Program-made: the position numbers and the translations under genes
From: Amaricoccus sp.
GTDB lineage: Bacteria > Pseudomonadota > Alphaproteobacteria > Rhodobacterales > Rhodobacteraceae
Direction of reading: 5' to 3'
Length of the DNA: 64,000 nucleotides
NCBI RefSeq assembly: GCF_017993425.1
Contig: NZ_JAGOMQ010000011.1
Location: forward strand, 1 to 64,000
Shown: piece by piece, positions 26,644 to 36,221 of the stretch
Layout of the letters: every line of letters begins with the position of its first letter
How positions within the stretch are numbered: position 1 is the stretch's first letter
The notes under the pieces: model-generated
The model's database searches: none
What the model saw: only the letters and a program-made list of their open reading frames with translations
Told to the model about the DNA's origin: nothing

Positions 26644-26676
26644 GCAGCCGCTGGCCGCCGTGCTAGCGGCTGCCCC

Positions 26677-27351
26677 GTGGCCCGCGCTGCGCGGAGAAAG
26701 CCGATTCGCCTCGTTCGCCCCCTTCTGGCCGGGCTCGCCCTGGCCCTCGTCGCCTGCGGCGCGTGTGCGGCCGAGGAGGGCGGGTCGTGGTACGAGCTCT
26801 ACCCCTTCACCGGGCCCTGCGCCGGCAACTGCGCGACGGCGATCTACGCCGGCTGGTACGTCGACAACTCGATGGGCCAGGTGCTGGTCACCAGTCCCGA
26901 GACGCCGTTCACCTGGGACTACGAGGGCGACTACCTCGTCGCCACCACGATCTCGCGGCGCATCGCCACCCTCTGGAAGCATGTCGACGTCGAGCCGGAG
27001 ATCGGCGTCGGCCAGCGGTGGAAGAAGCAGGACGAGACCGAGGTCTGGGGCGCCTTCTTCTTCCGCTGGCGCGGCTTCCCCTGGGACGACCGCATCGTGA
27101 CGACGGCGGCCGTCTCGACCGGGTTCAACTACGCGACCGACATCTCCGACAAGGAGAAGGCGCGCGCCAAGGACGGCGAGGGATCGCGGCTCATGCACTT
27201 CTTCGCGCCGGAGATCACCTTCGCGCTGCCGAGCCACCCGGAATACGAGCTCATGTTCCGCTTCCACCACCGCTCGGGCGTCTTCGGCCTCGTCAGCGAC
27301 GCCTGGGGCGGCGCCCAGTACGGCACCATCGGCCTCCGCGTCCGGTTCTGA
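26677..27351 (+). CDS. putative outer-membrane beta-barrel protein
   Basis: 224 residues starting with GTG. A long basic n-region and hydrophobic core (RPLLAGLALALVACGACAAE) form a signal peptide with a possible lipobox (LVAC). The mature part alternates aromatic and polar residues, for example TIYAGWYV-type and WGAFFFRWRGFPW strands. It ends GLRVRF, with the terminal phenylalanine typical of BAM substrates. Hints of similarity to lipid-A deacylase or acyloxyacyl hydrolase-like barrels (FFAPEITFALP, HHRSGVFGL) are weak. It is monocistronic behind the cys terminator. Location is well supported, activity unknown. Confidence 0.65.
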   Translation: MARAARRKPIRLVRPLLAGLALALVACGACAAEEGGSWYELYPFTGPCAGNCATAIYAGWYVDNSMGQVLVTSPETPFTWDYEGDYLVATTISRRIATLWKHVDVEPEIGVGQRWKKQDETEVWGAFFFRWRGFPWDDRIVTTAAVSTGFNYATDISDKEKARAKDGEGSRLMHFFAPEITFALPSHPEYELMFRFHHRSGVFGLVSDAWGGAQYGTIGLRVRF

Positions 27352-27404
27352 AGTCGGCCGGGCGGGCGCGCGACGTCCCCCCTCGGCTCGCGGCGGACGC
27401 CCGC

Positions 27405-28382
27405 TTACCCCGGAAACCGCCCGATCGTCTCCGCGAACAGCCCGCGCTCGACGTTGCCCCCAGAGGCCACCGCGACCACGTCGTCCCCCGCCAGCGCGTC
27501 GCCGTGGAACAGGGCCGCCGCCAGCGCCACCGCGCCGCCGGGCTCCAGCACGATGCGCAGATGCGCAAAGGCGAGGGCCATGGCGCGCAGCGCCTCCTCG
27601 TCGGTGACGACGAGGCCGGGGCCGGCGCGCTCGCGCAGGATCGGCAGGGTCAGCTCGCCCGGCCGCGGCGTCAGGATCGCGTCGCAGATCGAGCCGGTCA
27701 GCGCGGCGTTGCCCACCACCTCGCCCGAGGCGAGCGAGCGGGCCATGTCGTCGAAGCCCGCGGGCTCGGCGGTGCGCACCCGAAAGCCCGGCGCCTCGGC
27801 CTCCAGCGCCAGCGCGATTCCCGCGGCGAGTCCGCCGCCGCCGCAGCAGACCAGCACCTCGGCCGCGGCGATCCCCGCCTCGGCGGCGTCGGCGGCGATC
27901 TCGAGCCCGGTGGTGCCCTGGCCGGCGATCACCTCCGGGTGGTCGAAGGGCGGGATCAGCGTCAGTCCGCGCTCCGCGCGCAGCGCCTCGGCGAGCGCGG
28001 CGCGGTCCCCTTTCTGCCGGTCGTAGAGCACGACCTCGGCCCCAAGCGCGCGCGTGCCGTCGATCTTCACCGCCGGCGCGTCCGACGGCATCAGGATCAC
28101 CGCCGGCGCGCCATGGGCGGCGGCGGCCCAGGCGACGCCCTGCGCGTGGTTGCCGGAGGAGAAGGCCAGCACTCCGCGGGCCCGCGTCGCCGGGTCGAGC
28201 GCCGAGACGGCGGCCCAGGCCCCGCGCGCCTTGAACGAGCCGGTCACCTGCAGGCACTCCGCCTTGACCCAGACCCGCCGCCCGGCGCGGGCGTCGAGCC
28301 CGGGCGAGGAGAGCAGCGGCGTGCGGCGCACATGCCCGCGGGCGCGGGCGGCGGCGGCGCGGATGCGGCCGATGTCGCTCAC
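27405..28382 (-). CDS. threonine/serine dehydratase-like PLP enzyme
   Basis: 325 residues, fold-type II PLP enzyme. The Schiff-base lysine is in GSFKARGA near 51, the SSGNHAQGVA asparagine loop near 77, and the glycine-rich phosphate loop CCGGGGLAAG near 182. There is no C-terminal ACT domain, so it resembles catabolic threonine dehydratase or serine racemase-type proteins rather than biosynthetic IlvA. The start is a GTG that overlaps the stop of the upstream hydrolase gene (GTGA). The substrate could be threonine, serine or a hydroxylated analogue. Confidence 0.87.
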   Translation of the reverse strand: MSDIGRIRAAAARARGHVRRTPLLSSPGLDARAGRRVWVKAECLQVTGSFKARGAWAAVSALDPATRARGVLAFSSGNHAQGVAWAAAAHGAPAVILMPSDAPAVKIDGTRALGAEVVLYDRQKGDRAALAEALRAERGLTLIPPFDHPEVIAGQGTTGLEIAADAAEAGIAAAEVLVCCGGGGLAAGIALALEAEAPGFRVRTAEPAGFDDMARSLASGEVVGNAALTGSICDAILTPRPGELTLPILRERAGPGLVVTDEEALRAMALAFAHLRIVLEPGGAVALAAALFHGDALAGDDVVAVASGGNVERGLFAETIGRFPG

Positions 28383-29245
28383 GCCCCGCCGGTCGCCCCG
28401 CCCGTCGTCCCGCCATCCTCGACCCGCGTCACCAGCGCCTCCAGCGCGGCGAGCGCCTCCGGCTCGTCGAGGAAGGGGACGTGGCCGCGGTCGGGAACCT
28501 CGGCGACGATCATGTCGGGCAGGCGGGCGCGCATCCGCGCCACCGTCTCCCGGCTGAGGAGGTCGGAGTTCGCGCCATGGACCAGCGCGACCGGCAGCCC
28601 CGCCAGCGCCTCGAAGAGCGGCCAGAGGTCGACGGGCGGATGGTCCGCCGTCGCCTCGAAGGCGTCGCGGATGCGCGGGTCATAGTTGAGCGCCAGCCCG
28701 TCCGGGGTCGCGTCGAACCAGCGGCCGGCGAGCGACAGCCACTTCTCCCGCGACAGCCCGGGGAAGCGCGCCCCCATGCGCCGCGCCAGCGCGTCGGCGC
28801 CCTCGTCGAGCGTCTTCGCCCGCGGCGCGATCCCGAGATAGGTCATGATCGCCCCGAGGCCCTCGGGGTCGAGCTCCGGCCCGATGTCGTTGAGGAGCGC
28901 CCCCGCCAGCCGCGCCTTCGCCGTCGCCGCGAGGAACATCGCGACGATCGCCCCGCGCGAGGTGCCGACGATGGTCACCTTCTCGAGGCCGAGATGGTCG
29001 AGGAAGGCGACCACGTCGGCCGCCTCGACCGGGACGGAGTAGCGCGACCAGTCGGGGTCGCGGTCCGAGGCGCCGCGGCCGCGGAAGGTCAGCCGGATCA
29101 GCCGATGCCGGCCGCCGAGCGCGGCGGCCAGCTCGTCGAAGTCCGAGCCGTTGCGGGTGAGCCCGGGCAGGCACAGGAGCGGCAGCCCCGCGCCCTCCTC
29201 CTCCCAGGCGAGCCCCAGCCCGTCCGGGGTGACGAAGCGGTTCAT
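28379..29245 (-). CDS. alpha/beta-fold hydrolase
   Basis: 288 residues. An oxyanion segment LCLPGLTRNGSDFDELA lies near 25, and the RLTFRGRGASDRD loop near 52 follows. The nucleophile elbow is GTSRGA (Gly-x-Ser-x-Gly) near 97. The aspartate may be in VHGANSDLLS near 240 and the histidine is in DRGHVPFLDEP near 263. A low-complexity TTGGATGGA tail ends the protein. It could be an esterase, lactonase or haloperoxidase-like enzyme. It overlaps the dehydratase gene by four bases, so the two are probably one operon; a terminator-like repeat separates it from fabI. Confidence 0.87.
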   Translation of the reverse strand: MNRFVTPDGLGLAWEEEGAGLPLLCLPGLTRNGSDFDELAAALGGRHRLIRLTFRGRGASDRDPDWSRYSVPVEAADVVAFLDHLGLEKVTIVGTSRGAIVAMFLAATAKARLAGALLNDIGPELDPEGLGAIMTYLGIAPRAKTLDEGADALARRMGARFPGLSREKWLSLAGRWFDATPDGLALNYDPRIRDAFEATADHPPVDLWPLFEALAGLPVALVHGANSDLLSRETVARMRARLPDMIVAEVPDRGHVPFLDEPEALAALEALVTRVEDGGTTGGATGGA

Positions 29246-29283
29246 CCGGCCTCCGCGCAGCCGCCGGCCGTTAACCGGCGGTG

Positions 29284-29345
29284 AAAAAGTGGCAAGCCGG
29301 ATTCCAGCCGGATTCCAGCCGCGTTCCAGCCCGGATTTTCCGGGC
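29284..29345 (-). terminator. terminator-like repeat after fabI
   Basis: On the minus strand a hairpin GCCCGG-AAAAT-CCGGGC (29329-29345) is followed by short GGCTGGAATCC repeats, then GGCTTGCCACTTTTT (T-run complement of 29284-29288). The same order of elements occurs at 58791-58830 after another minus-strand gene. A second hairpin (CCCTTCC/GGAAGGG) lies at 29364-29380. Confidence 0.5.
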
Positions 29346-29393
29346 CGTTCCAGAGGGTTGACGCCCTTCCCACGGAAGGGGCCGAAAATCCCC

Positions 29394-30188
29394 TCACAGG
29401 TTCTCCGCCTGCGCCATGCCGATGGCGTGATAGCCGCCGTCGACGAAGATGATCTCCCCCGTCGTGCAGGCCCCGAGGTCGGACAACAGGTAAACCGCCG
29501 TCCCCCCCACCGCCTCGAGCGTCGCGTTCGCCCGCAGCGGCGCATTCATCTCCGCCGCCCGATACACCTTGCGCGCCCCGGCGATCGCCGCCCCGGCGAG
29601 CGTCCGCATCGGCCCCGGGCTGATCGCGTTGACCCGGATCCCCTGCGGCCCGAGGTCGTTCGCCAGATACCGCACGCTCGCCTCCAGCGCCGCCTTGGCC
29701 ACGCCCATGACGTTGTAGTTCGGCGTCACCCGCTGCGAGCCGATATAGGTCAGCGTCACGATCGACCCGCCCTCGGTCATCAGGGCCGCGGCCCGCCGGG
29801 TCAGGTCGACGAGGCTGTAGCAGGAAATGTCGAGCGAGTTCAGGAAGTTCGACCTGCTCGTATCCAGGAACCGCCCGTCGAGCTCCGCCTTGTCGGAATA
29901 GGCGACGGCGTGGACCAGGAAGTCGAGCCGCCCCCATTCCTCCGCGAGCCGCCCGAAGGCCGCATCGAGGCTCTCCGGGTCGAGCACGTCCGCCGGCATG
30001 ACCAGATGCGCGCCGAGGCTCTCGACCAGCGGGATCACCCGCCGCCCGAAGCCCTCGCCCTGGTAGGTGAACGCCATCTCCGCCCCCTGCGCGGCGAGCG
30101 CGCGGGCGATGCCCCAGGCGATGGAATGGTCGTTCGCGACCCCGAGCACGAGTCCCCGCTTGCCAGTCATCAGACCGGCGCTACCCAT
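29394..30188 (-). CDS. fabI: enoyl-[acyl-carrier-protein] reductase FabI
   Basis: 264 residues, NADH-dependent SDR-type enoyl-ACP reductase. The cofactor site is [20 protein letters not shown] near 8. The active-site pair is the tyrosine of YNVMG and the lysine of GVAKAAL near 160-166. Typical are [13 protein letters not shown] and DGGYHAIGM at the end. It performs the last reduction of each elongation cycle in the cytoplasm. The ATG at 30188 overlaps the fabB stop by eight bases and gives the family N-terminus; an internal ATG at 30170 is the alternative. Co-transcribed with fabB and fabA. Confidence 0.95.
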   Translation of the reverse strand: MGSAGLMTGKRGLVLGVANDHSIAWGIARALAAQGAEMAFTYQGEGFGRRVIPLVESLGAHLVMPADVLDPESLDAAFGRLAEEWGRLDFLVHAVAYSDKAELDGRFLDTSRSNFLNSLDISCYSLVDLTRRAAALMTEGGSIVTLTYIGSQRVTPNYNVMGVAKAALEASVRYLANDLGPQGIRVNAISPGPMRTLAGAAIAGARKVYRAAEMNAPLRANATLEAVGGTAVYLLSDLGACTTGEIIFVDGGYHAIGMAQAENL

Positions 30189-31407
30189 GGAAACGGCTCA
30201 TGGCGAGCGTCGCGTTGGTGCCGCCGAACCCGAACGAGTTCGAGATCACCGTGTCGAGCCCGGCATTGTCGATCCGCTCCGTCACGATCTCGCCCGGCCG
30301 CAACGCCGGGTCGAGCTCGGTGATGTTGGCCGAGGCGGTCACGAAGTCGTCCCGCAGCATCAGGAGGCAATAGATCGCCTCCTGCACGCCCGTCGCCCCA
30401 AGAGAATGGCCGGTCAGGCTCTTGGTCGAGCTGATCTTCGGCATGTGCTCTTCACCGAACACCCGCCGGATCGCCTCGACCTCGGCGATGTCGCCCACCG
30501 GCGTCGAGGTGCCGTGGCTGTTGATGTAGCCGACCTTGCGGTTGCCGAGCGTCGACAGCGCCAGCCGCATCGACCGCTCGCCGCCCTCGCCGCTCGGCGC
30601 CACCATGTCGTACCCGTCCGAGGTCGCGCCGTAGCCCGTCACCTCGGCATAGATCTTCGCCCCCCGCGCCAGCGCGTGCTCGAGCTCCTCCAGCACCACC
30701 ACGCCGCCGCCCCCGGCGATCACGAACCCGTCCCGCGTCGCGTCGTAGGCCCGGCTCGCCGTCTGCGGCGTGTCGTTGTACTTCGAGCTCATCGCCCCCA
30801 TCGCGTCGAAGAGGCACGACAAGGTCCAGTCGAGCTCCTCGCCCCCCCCGGCGAAGACGATGTCCTGCTTGCCGAACTGGATCTGCTCCACGCCGTTGCC
30901 GATGCAATGTGCGGAAGTCGAGCAGGCCGAGGTGATCGAGTAATTCACCCCCTTGATCTTGAATGGCGTCGCCAGCGTCGCAGAGTTGGTCGAGGACATG
31001 CAGCGGGTGACCATGAACGGCCCCATCCGCTTCGGGCTGCCCTTCTCCACGGTGATCTTGTGCGCCTCGAACAGGTTCATCGTCGAGGGACCGCCGGAGC
31101 CCATGATGAGGCCCGTCCGCTCGTTCGACACGTCCGACGGCTCGAGGCCGCTGTCCGCGATCGCCTGCTCCATGGCGATGTAGTTGAACGCCGCGCCGTC
31201 GCCCATGAAGCGCATCTGGCGCTTGTCGATATGCTCGGCGGGCACCAGCTTCGGGCGCCCATGGACCTGGCTGCGGAAGCCGTGCTCGGCGTAGTCCGGC
31301 GCGAAGCTGATCCCCGAGCGGCCCGCCTTCAGCGAGGCGGCGACCTCCTCGGCGTTGTCGCCGATGGACGAGACGATGCCGAGGCCGGTGACGACGACAC
31401 GGCGCAT
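30181..31407 (-). CDS. fabB: beta-ketoacyl-ACP synthase I
   Basis: 408 residues of the KAS I/II condensing enzymes. The N-terminus is [15 protein letters not shown]. The catalytic cysteine is in [15 protein letters not shown] near 160-174. The two histidines are in [11 protein letters not shown] near 298 and [11 protein letters not shown] near 335, and FGFGGTNA ends the fold. It condenses malonyl-ACP with acyl-ACP; next to fabA this is the FabB that elongates the cis-unsaturated intermediate. A gap of 13 bases separates it from fabA. Confidence 0.95.
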   Translation of the reverse strand: MRRVVVTGLGIVSSIGDNAEEVAASLKAGRSGISFAPDYAEHGFRSQVHGRPKLVPAEHIDKRQMRFMGDGAAFNYIAMEQAIADSGLEPSDVSNERTGLIMGSGGPSTMNLFEAHKITVEKGSPKRMGPFMVTRCMSSTNSATLATPFKIKGVNYSITSACSTSAHCIGNGVEQIQFGKQDIVFAGGGEELDWTLSCLFDAMGAMSSKYNDTPQTASRAYDATRDGFVIAGGGGVVVLEELEHALARGAKIYAEVTGYGATSDGYDMVAPSGEGGERSMRLALSTLGNRKVGYINSHGTSTPVGDIAEVEAIRRVFGEEHMPKISSTKSLTGHSLGATGVQEAIYCLLMLRDDFVTASANITELDPALRPGEIVTERIDNAGLDTVISNSFGFGGTNATLAMSRFHG

Positions 31408-31420
31408 GGGCGCCTCCCTC

Positions 31421-31927
31421 TTATTCCTGGAACAGGCCGACCTTCATCTCGGTCGTCGTGTAGATGAGCTCGCCGTCGGCCCGCATCTCGCCGTCGGCCA
31501 TGCCGAGCTTGAGCTTGCGGTCGATGACGCGCGTGAAGTTCACCCGGTACTCGACGAGCTTCACCTTCGGCGTGACCATGCCGGTGAACTTGACCTCGCC
31601 GACGCCGAGCGCCCGGCCGCGGCCCTGCATGCCGCGCCAGCCGAGGTTGAACCCGGTCAGCTGCCACAGCGCGTCGAGCCCGAGGCAGCCCGGCATCACC
31701 GGATCGCCGATGAAATGGCAGGCGAAGAACCACAGCGACGGGTCGATGTCGAACTCGGCCACCACGTGGCCCTTGCCGCTCGGCCCGCCGTCCGCGGAGA
31801 TCTCGGTGACCCGGTCCATCATCAGCATCGGCGGCATCGGCAATTGCGGATTGCCCGGGCCGAACATCTCGCCCCGCGCGCAGGCGAGAAGCCCTTCGCG
31901 GTCAATGCTCGTCGGCCTATCCGTCAT
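31421..31927 (-). CDS. fabA: 3-hydroxydecanoyl-ACP dehydratase/isomerase
   Basis: 168 residues, the standard length. The active-site histidine lies in [19 protein letters not shown] near 68-86, which also carries the aspartate. FabA dehydrates 3-hydroxydecanoyl-ACP and isomerises the trans-2 to the cis-3 decenoyl-ACP, the branch point to unsaturated fatty acids without oxygen. First gene of fabA-fabB-fabI on the minus strand. It is divergent from a VPLPA-CTERM protein, with 170 bases between the two starts holding both promoters; no clear FabR- or Irr-type operator was found. Confidence 0.96.
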   Translation of the reverse strand: MTDRPTSIDREGLLACARGEMFGPGNPQLPMPPMLMMDRVTEISADGGPSGKGHVVAEFDIDPSLWFFACHFIGDPVMPGCLGLDALWQLTGFNLGWRGMQGRGRALGVGEVKFTGMVTPKVKLVEYRVNFTRVIDRKLKLGMADGEMRADGELIYTTTEMKVGLFQE

Positions 31928-32099
31928 GCCCCGGGCCCCCCTTCGCCGGCCCTCCCGGCGTCGCTTTCGGCCGGCTCTAGCATCGCAGGCCGGCCGCGCG
32001 CAAGCATCAGCCTCCCCCGCGCCGCCCTTGCGCGCGAGGTGGATACGCGGCCCGGTTGCGGTTACCCTCCCCGGCGAGGGTGAGCAGGAGGCTCCGGCG

Positions 32100-32789
32100 A
32101 TGTTCTCACGACAGGCGGCTTTCGCGGGGGCGCTCGTCCTCCTCTCCATCGCCCCGGGCGACGCGGCGCGCGCCGCCGTCATGCGGATGACGCTGACCGG
32201 CTCGGTCTCCGCCACGAGCGGCTTCGACGGCGCGGATTTCTTCGCCCCGGTCGCGACCGGCACGCGCACCCGGCTCTCCGTCGTCTACGACACCGACCTC
32301 GGCTACAAGTGGTCGGACTGGCAGATCGACGGCGGCCCCGGGATCAACTACGGGCACGACAAGTCCTCGCCCGGCCTCGGCGTCGATCTGCGCTTCGGCG
32401 ACCGCCGGGTGGACTACGTCCCCGAATACATCGGCGCGTTCAGCAACGGCGCGGTGACGGGCGGCATGTCGATGTTCCACATCTATTCCACCCAATCCTG
32501 GAAGACCTCGGGGAAAACCTATGCGGTCGACGGCTTCAACTGGCTGACCGCGCGCACGCCCGTCGTCGACCTCGCGACCGCCTACGACACCGACGAGCTG
32601 ATGGAGCGCGGGCTGAACTTCACCTTCTACCCGGACGAAGGCCCCTACGAGGAGCGGTCGCTCGACATCGACGTCGACCGCATCCGCGTCTCCCCCGTCC
32701 CGCTCCCGCCCGCATTGGCCCTTCTCGCCACGGGCCTGCTCGGGTCGGGCGGGGTGCTCGGGCTGCGCCGACGACGCGCCCGCGGCTGA
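32100..32789 (+). CDS. VPLPA-CTERM sorting-domain protein
   Basis: 229 residues: a signal peptide (to about residue 26, GDAARAA), a soluble domain of unknown family, and a C-terminal sorting tail. The tail has [16 protein letters not shown], a hydrophobic helix, and the basic end LRRRRARG. This is the VPLPA-type PEP-CTERM relative used by exosortase-like enzymes in Rhodobacterales. The protein is expected to be exported and processed at the tail. The middle contains many aspartates and aromatic residues and no cysteines. The ATG follows GCTCCGGCG, a weak ribosome site. No exosortase gene is in the window. Confidence 0.8.
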   Translation: MFSRQAAFAGALVLLSIAPGDAARAAVMRMTLTGSVSATSGFDGADFFAPVATGTRTRLSVVYDTDLGYKWSDWQIDGGPGINYGHDKSSPGLGVDLRFGDRRVDYVPEYIGAFSNGAVTGGMSMFHIYSTQSWKTSGKTYAVDGFNWLTARTPVVDLATAYDTDELMERGLNFTFYPDEGPYEERSLDIDVDRIRVSPVPLPPALALLATGLLGSGGVLGLRRRRARG

Positions 32790-32954
32790 GGCTCCCCGCG
32801 CCCGGCGCAACCCCGGGCGCTATGGGGCGCCATGCGGCTTGCTTGCGAAGACCGATTCGGTTACGTTGATCGTATTAGGCGTGCGCTATTGGCGCGCTGA
32901 TTTTTAAGATCTCGCCGTATTCTGCGGCGGCCCCAAGTCAAAGGCGTCTGGACC

Positions 32955-33422
32955 ATGCTTCAACGGCATGCGGATGTGCACGCGCTTCGCGTCGTGACGG
33001 GCCTCGCCCCCGACGCCGCCTTCGGGCGGGCCTGCGCGCACCTGATGACCCGCCCGGCCTTCGCCCGCGCGCCCTTCGGCCATATCGCCCGCGCGCTCGC
33101 CGGCCAGGTGAACCGCGGCCACTACGCCTTCGCGCTCCGCGGCGCTGCCACGGTCGGCTTCGCCGGCTGGGCGCTGGTCGCCGAGCCGGTGGCGGAGGCC
33201 TGGCTCGCCGGCGCCGGCGGCTTCGCCGACGCGGCGGCGGGGCAGGGCGACTGCCTCGTCCTCAACTTCTGGCAGGCAGACGCGCCCGAGGTCTCGCGCG
33301 CGCTCGTCGAGCACATGGCGGCCGCCCTGCCGGGCGTGCGCCGCCTCTACGCCAAGCGCCACTACCCGGACGGCCGCACGCGCCCGGTCCGGCTCGGCCT
33401 CGAACGACGGGAGAGAGCATAG
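32955..33422 (+). CDS. HlyC-like toxin-activating lysine acyltransferase (probable)
   Basis: 155 residues. It resembles RTX toxin-activating acyltransferases in size and pattern: an N-terminal helix, an FGHIARALAGQVNRGHYAFALRG stretch, a VGFAGWALV strand like the GYASWA of HlyC, and LVLNFWQADAPEV near 100, comparable to the LWLIDW region. Such enzymes transfer fatty acyl groups from acyl-ACP to internal lysines of secreted RTX proteins. The gene lies 68 bases before an RTX protein on the same strand, which supports the call. Upstream is a lower-GC stretch (about 32850-32930) that may hold the promoter. Catalytic histidine and aspartate were not assigned with certainty. Confidence 0.65.
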   Translation: MLQRHADVHALRVVTGLAPDAAFGRACAHLMTRPAFARAPFGHIARALAGQVNRGHYAFALRGAATVGFAGWALVAEPVAEAWLAGAGGFADAAAGQGDCLVLNFWQADAPEVSRALVEHMAAALPGVRRLYAKRHYPDGRTRPVRLGLERRERA

Positions 33423-33490
33423 ACGGGGGACCGCCCCGCGACGACGCGACGCCTGCCGAGTGCCTGTTCGTAACCAGTGAGGCAAACGCC

Positions 33491-35029
33491 ATGACCATCG
33501 TGAACGCGTCCGCGGCCACCGAGGCCGTCTTCATCACCCTCGCCAGCAACCAGTTCACCTTCGCCGGCCGCGACCCCGGCGGGAACAACATCGGCGCCAC
33601 CGACTATTCCTACCTGACCACCGGCGGCGACGACGTGCAGGTGACCGGGACCGGGATAAACACCGCCGGCAACCCGGCGACCTCGGGCCTCGCCACGCTG
33701 ATCGAGGTCGACCTCTCCAACAACAACTTCGCGGCCCCCGACGTCGTCATCTCGGGCATCACCCGGCCGAACGCCTTCGGCGCGCCCTTCGCCAACGCCC
33801 GCATGTCGGTGATCACCTCGACGGCGCAGAACTTCTTCAACGAGGTCCTCGCGCTCGACGACACCATGACCGGCAGCGCCTTCGACGACACCTTCAAGGC
33901 CGGCGGCGGCGCCGACACGCTGAACATGGGCGCGGGCGACGACACCGCCTATGGCGGCGACGGCGACGACCTCCTCAACGGCTCCTCCGGCGATGACGCG
34001 CTCTACGGCGAGGCCGGGGACGACGAGCTGAACGGCAGCTCGGGCGCCGACCGGCTGAGCGGCGGGACCGGCGCCGACGACATGGACGGCGGCACCGGCA
34101 ACGACGTCTACATCGTCGACAACGCCGGCGACAGCGCGAGCGAATCCTCGATCGCGCTCTTCGGCGGCGGGATCGACCGCGTCGAGGCGAGCGTCACCCA
34201 CACGCTCAGCGCCAACATGGAGAACCTGACGCTGACCGGAGCCAATCCGATCAGCGGCACCGGCAACGCCCGCGCCAACGTCATGATCGGCAACGGCGGC
34301 AACAACTCGCTCTTCGGCCTCGCCGGGGCGGACAACCTGAGCGCCGGGCTCGGCAACGACTTCCTCGACGGCGGGACCGGCGGCGACGTCATGAACGGCG
34401 GGACGGGCAACGACAGCTACGTCGTCGACGACGCCGGCGACGTGGTGATCGACGCCGGCGGCGTCGATACGGTGCGCAGCTCGATCAGCTACGGCCTCGG
34501 CGCCACGATCGAGAACCTGACGCTGACCGGCGCCGCCCCGATCAACGGCACCGGCAACGCGCTCGGCAACGTCATCACCGGCAACGGCGCCGCGAACATC
34601 CTGCTCGGCCTCGGCGGCGTGGACGTCATCCGCGGCGGCGGCGGCGCGGACACGATGAGCGGCGACGCCGGAGGGGACGTCTTCGACTTCGACCTCGTGA
34701 CCGACAGCGGCCCGGCGGCGGCGGCGCGCGACGTCATCATGGGCTTCGACGGCCCGGGCGGCGCGGCCGGCGACACCATCAACCTCGCGACGATCGACGC
34801 CAACCAACTCGCCGCCGCCCCCGGCAACCAGGCCTTCGCCTTCCTCGGCTGGATCCAGGCGCCGAACCCCCCGGCGACCGCGGCCGGCTCGATCTGGCTC
34901 CGCAACGAGGGCGGCGAGACCGTGGTCTACGCCAACGTCGATGGCGACAACGCGCCCGAGATGGCGATCCGCATCGCCGACGGCGCGACGACCGCCGCGA
35001 TGTACAACGTCACCGACTTCGTGCTGTAG
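33491..35029 (+). CDS. RTX calcium-binding repeat protein, type I secretion substrate
   Basis: 512 residues. Residues 1 to about 125 are of unknown fold. GGxGxDxLx nonapeptide repeats run from about 137 to 208 (GGGADTLNMGAGDD, GGDGDDLLNG). Two ~105-residue modules follow, each with a MENLTLTGANPISGTGNA-like strand and another RTX row. The end resembles the serralysin C-terminal domain, finishing VTDFVL, a type I secretion signal without cysteines. The whole protein contains a single lysine, K136. There is no hydrophobic pore-forming region as in classical RTX toxins. No hlyB/hlyD/tolC gene is adjacent. Likely secreted and calcium-folded; function unknown. Confidence 0.88.
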   Translation: MTIVNASAATEAVFITLASNQFTFAGRDPGGNNIGATDYSYLTTGGDDVQVTGTGINTAGNPATSGLATLIEVDLSNNNFAAPDVVISGITRPNAFGAPFANARMSVITSTAQNFFNEVLALDDTMTGSAFDDTFKAGGGADTLNMGAGDDTAYGGDGDDLLNGSSGDDALYGEAGDDELNGSSGADRLSGGTGADDMDGGTGNDVYIVDNAGDSASESSIALFGGGIDRVEASVTHTLSANMENLTLTGANPISGTGNARANVMIGNGGNNSLFGLAGADNLSAGLGNDFLDGGTGGDVMNGGTGNDSYVVDDAGDVVIDAGGVDTVRSSISYGLGATIENLTLTGAAPINGTGNALGNVITGNGAANILLGLGGVDVIRGGGGADTMSGDAGGDVFDFDLVTDSGPAAAARDVIMGFDGPGGAAGDTINLATIDANQLAAAPGNQAFAFLGWIQAPNPPATAAGSIWLRNEGGETVVYANVDGDNAPEMAIRIADGATTAAMYNVTDFVL

Positions 35030-35072
35030 CCTTGCGTCCCCGCGCCGGTCCGCCAGGGCCGGCGCGGCCGCC

Positions 35073-36221
35073 TCAGAAGCTGTAGCCGACCCGCAGCCCC
35101 AGCGCGAGGATCGTGCCGTCGCGGAACTTGGTGTCGAGCAGGTTGGTCGCGTCCCCGAGCCAGCCGTAGCTGACGCCCCCCGCGATGTTGACCTTGCCCA
35201 CGTCGTAGCTCAGCCCCGCCCCGAAGGTGGTGCGCCCGTCCACCGGCCCGAGCGTCGTCATCACCTCGTCCACCTGCGGCTCGTAGGTGAACGAGAACGT
35301 GCCCGCGAGATCGTCGGTCAGCTGCCGCGCCACGCCGATGTTGTAGGTCCACCAGTCCTTCTCGTAGTCGACAAGCGCCCGCCGCTCCTGCAACGCCAGC
35401 GCGGTGATGTCGCCGTACATCTGCGGCGCGATGGCGAACTCCGACCAGTCCACCCAGCGGATCGAGCCGAAGACCAGCGTCTTCTCGTTCACCCCGGTCT
35501 GCGCCTCCAGCGTCACCGCCTGCGGCGTGTCCACGCTGGTCGTGTCGCGCTCCCGCCCGAACAAGTCCGACCGCTCCGTCGTCGAGAGATCGTAGCTGAT
35601 CTTCGACGCATAGGTCAGCGCGACGCGGAGCCCGATCTCCGGCCGGGCATAGGCGGCGCCCACGAACCCGCCCCAGCCCCATTCGGCGTCGGCGTCGATG
35701 CTGTAGCCGGACAGGAACGGAATGGCGGCATTGGCCTCCAGCCGCTGCGCCCGCACGCCGCCGTAGATCTTGATCCGGTCCGTCGCGTCGAACGCGAGCC
35801 CCGTCGAGATCTGCCAGGTGTCGAGATCGGCGTCGGTGCCGCCGTAGTTGAACGTCGTGGGGAAGCTCCCCCGCGAGTAATAGGTGTTGGCGACATAGGG
35901 CTGGTCGATCAGCACGATCCACGACAGCTGCTCGTTGATGTCGCCCTTGAGCGCGCCGGAGAACTTCCAGTCGCTGCGCAGGAGGTTGCCGGTGTTGCCG
36001 GAGAGGGGGCGACCGCCAAGGCTCGGGGGCAGGACGCCGTTCTTGCCCTCCAGATCGGGGTGCGTGTAGACGGCGCCGATCTCGCCGTAGGTGCCGTCCT
36101 CGTAGAGGATTCGCACGGTGGCCGGCACGGCGCGCTCCAGCGCGGCGGCGAAGGCGGTCGCCGGAAGGGCGCAGCCGCAGGCAAGCAATACGGCGCCGTG
36201 GCGCAAGACGGGTGCGCTCAT
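35073..36221 (-). CDS. FadL/OMPP1 family outer-membrane transporter
   Basis: 382 residues with a signal peptide (to about residue 25). The mature protein starts AALERAVPATVRILYEDGTYGEI. It continues as a long barrel of alternating strands and ends LGLRVGYSF with terminal phenylalanine. Family features are the N-terminal plug-like region, FGGVRAQRL-type strands and WVDWSEFAIAPQ. FadL proteins take up long-chain fatty acids or other hydrophobic compounds across the outer membrane. It is somewhat shorter than FadL of E. coli. It is convergent with the RTX gene. Confidence 0.86.
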   Translation of the reverse strand: MSAPVLRHGAVLLACGCALPATAFAAALERAVPATVRILYEDGTYGEIGAVYTHPDLEGKNGVLPPSLGGRPLSGNTGNLLRSDWKFSGALKGDINEQLSWIVLIDQPYVANTYYSRGSFPTTFNYGGTDADLDTWQISTGLAFDATDRIKIYGGVRAQRLEANAAIPFLSGYSIDADAEWGWGGFVGAAYARPEIGLRVALTYASKISYDLSTTERSDLFGRERDTTSVDTPQAVTLEAQTGVNEKTLVFGSIRWVDWSEFAIAPQMYGDITALALQERRALVDYEKDWWTYNIGVARQLTDDLAGTFSFTYEPQVDEVMTTLGPVDGRTTFGAGLSYDVGKVNIAGGVSYGWLGDATNLLDTKFRDGTILALGLRVGYSF

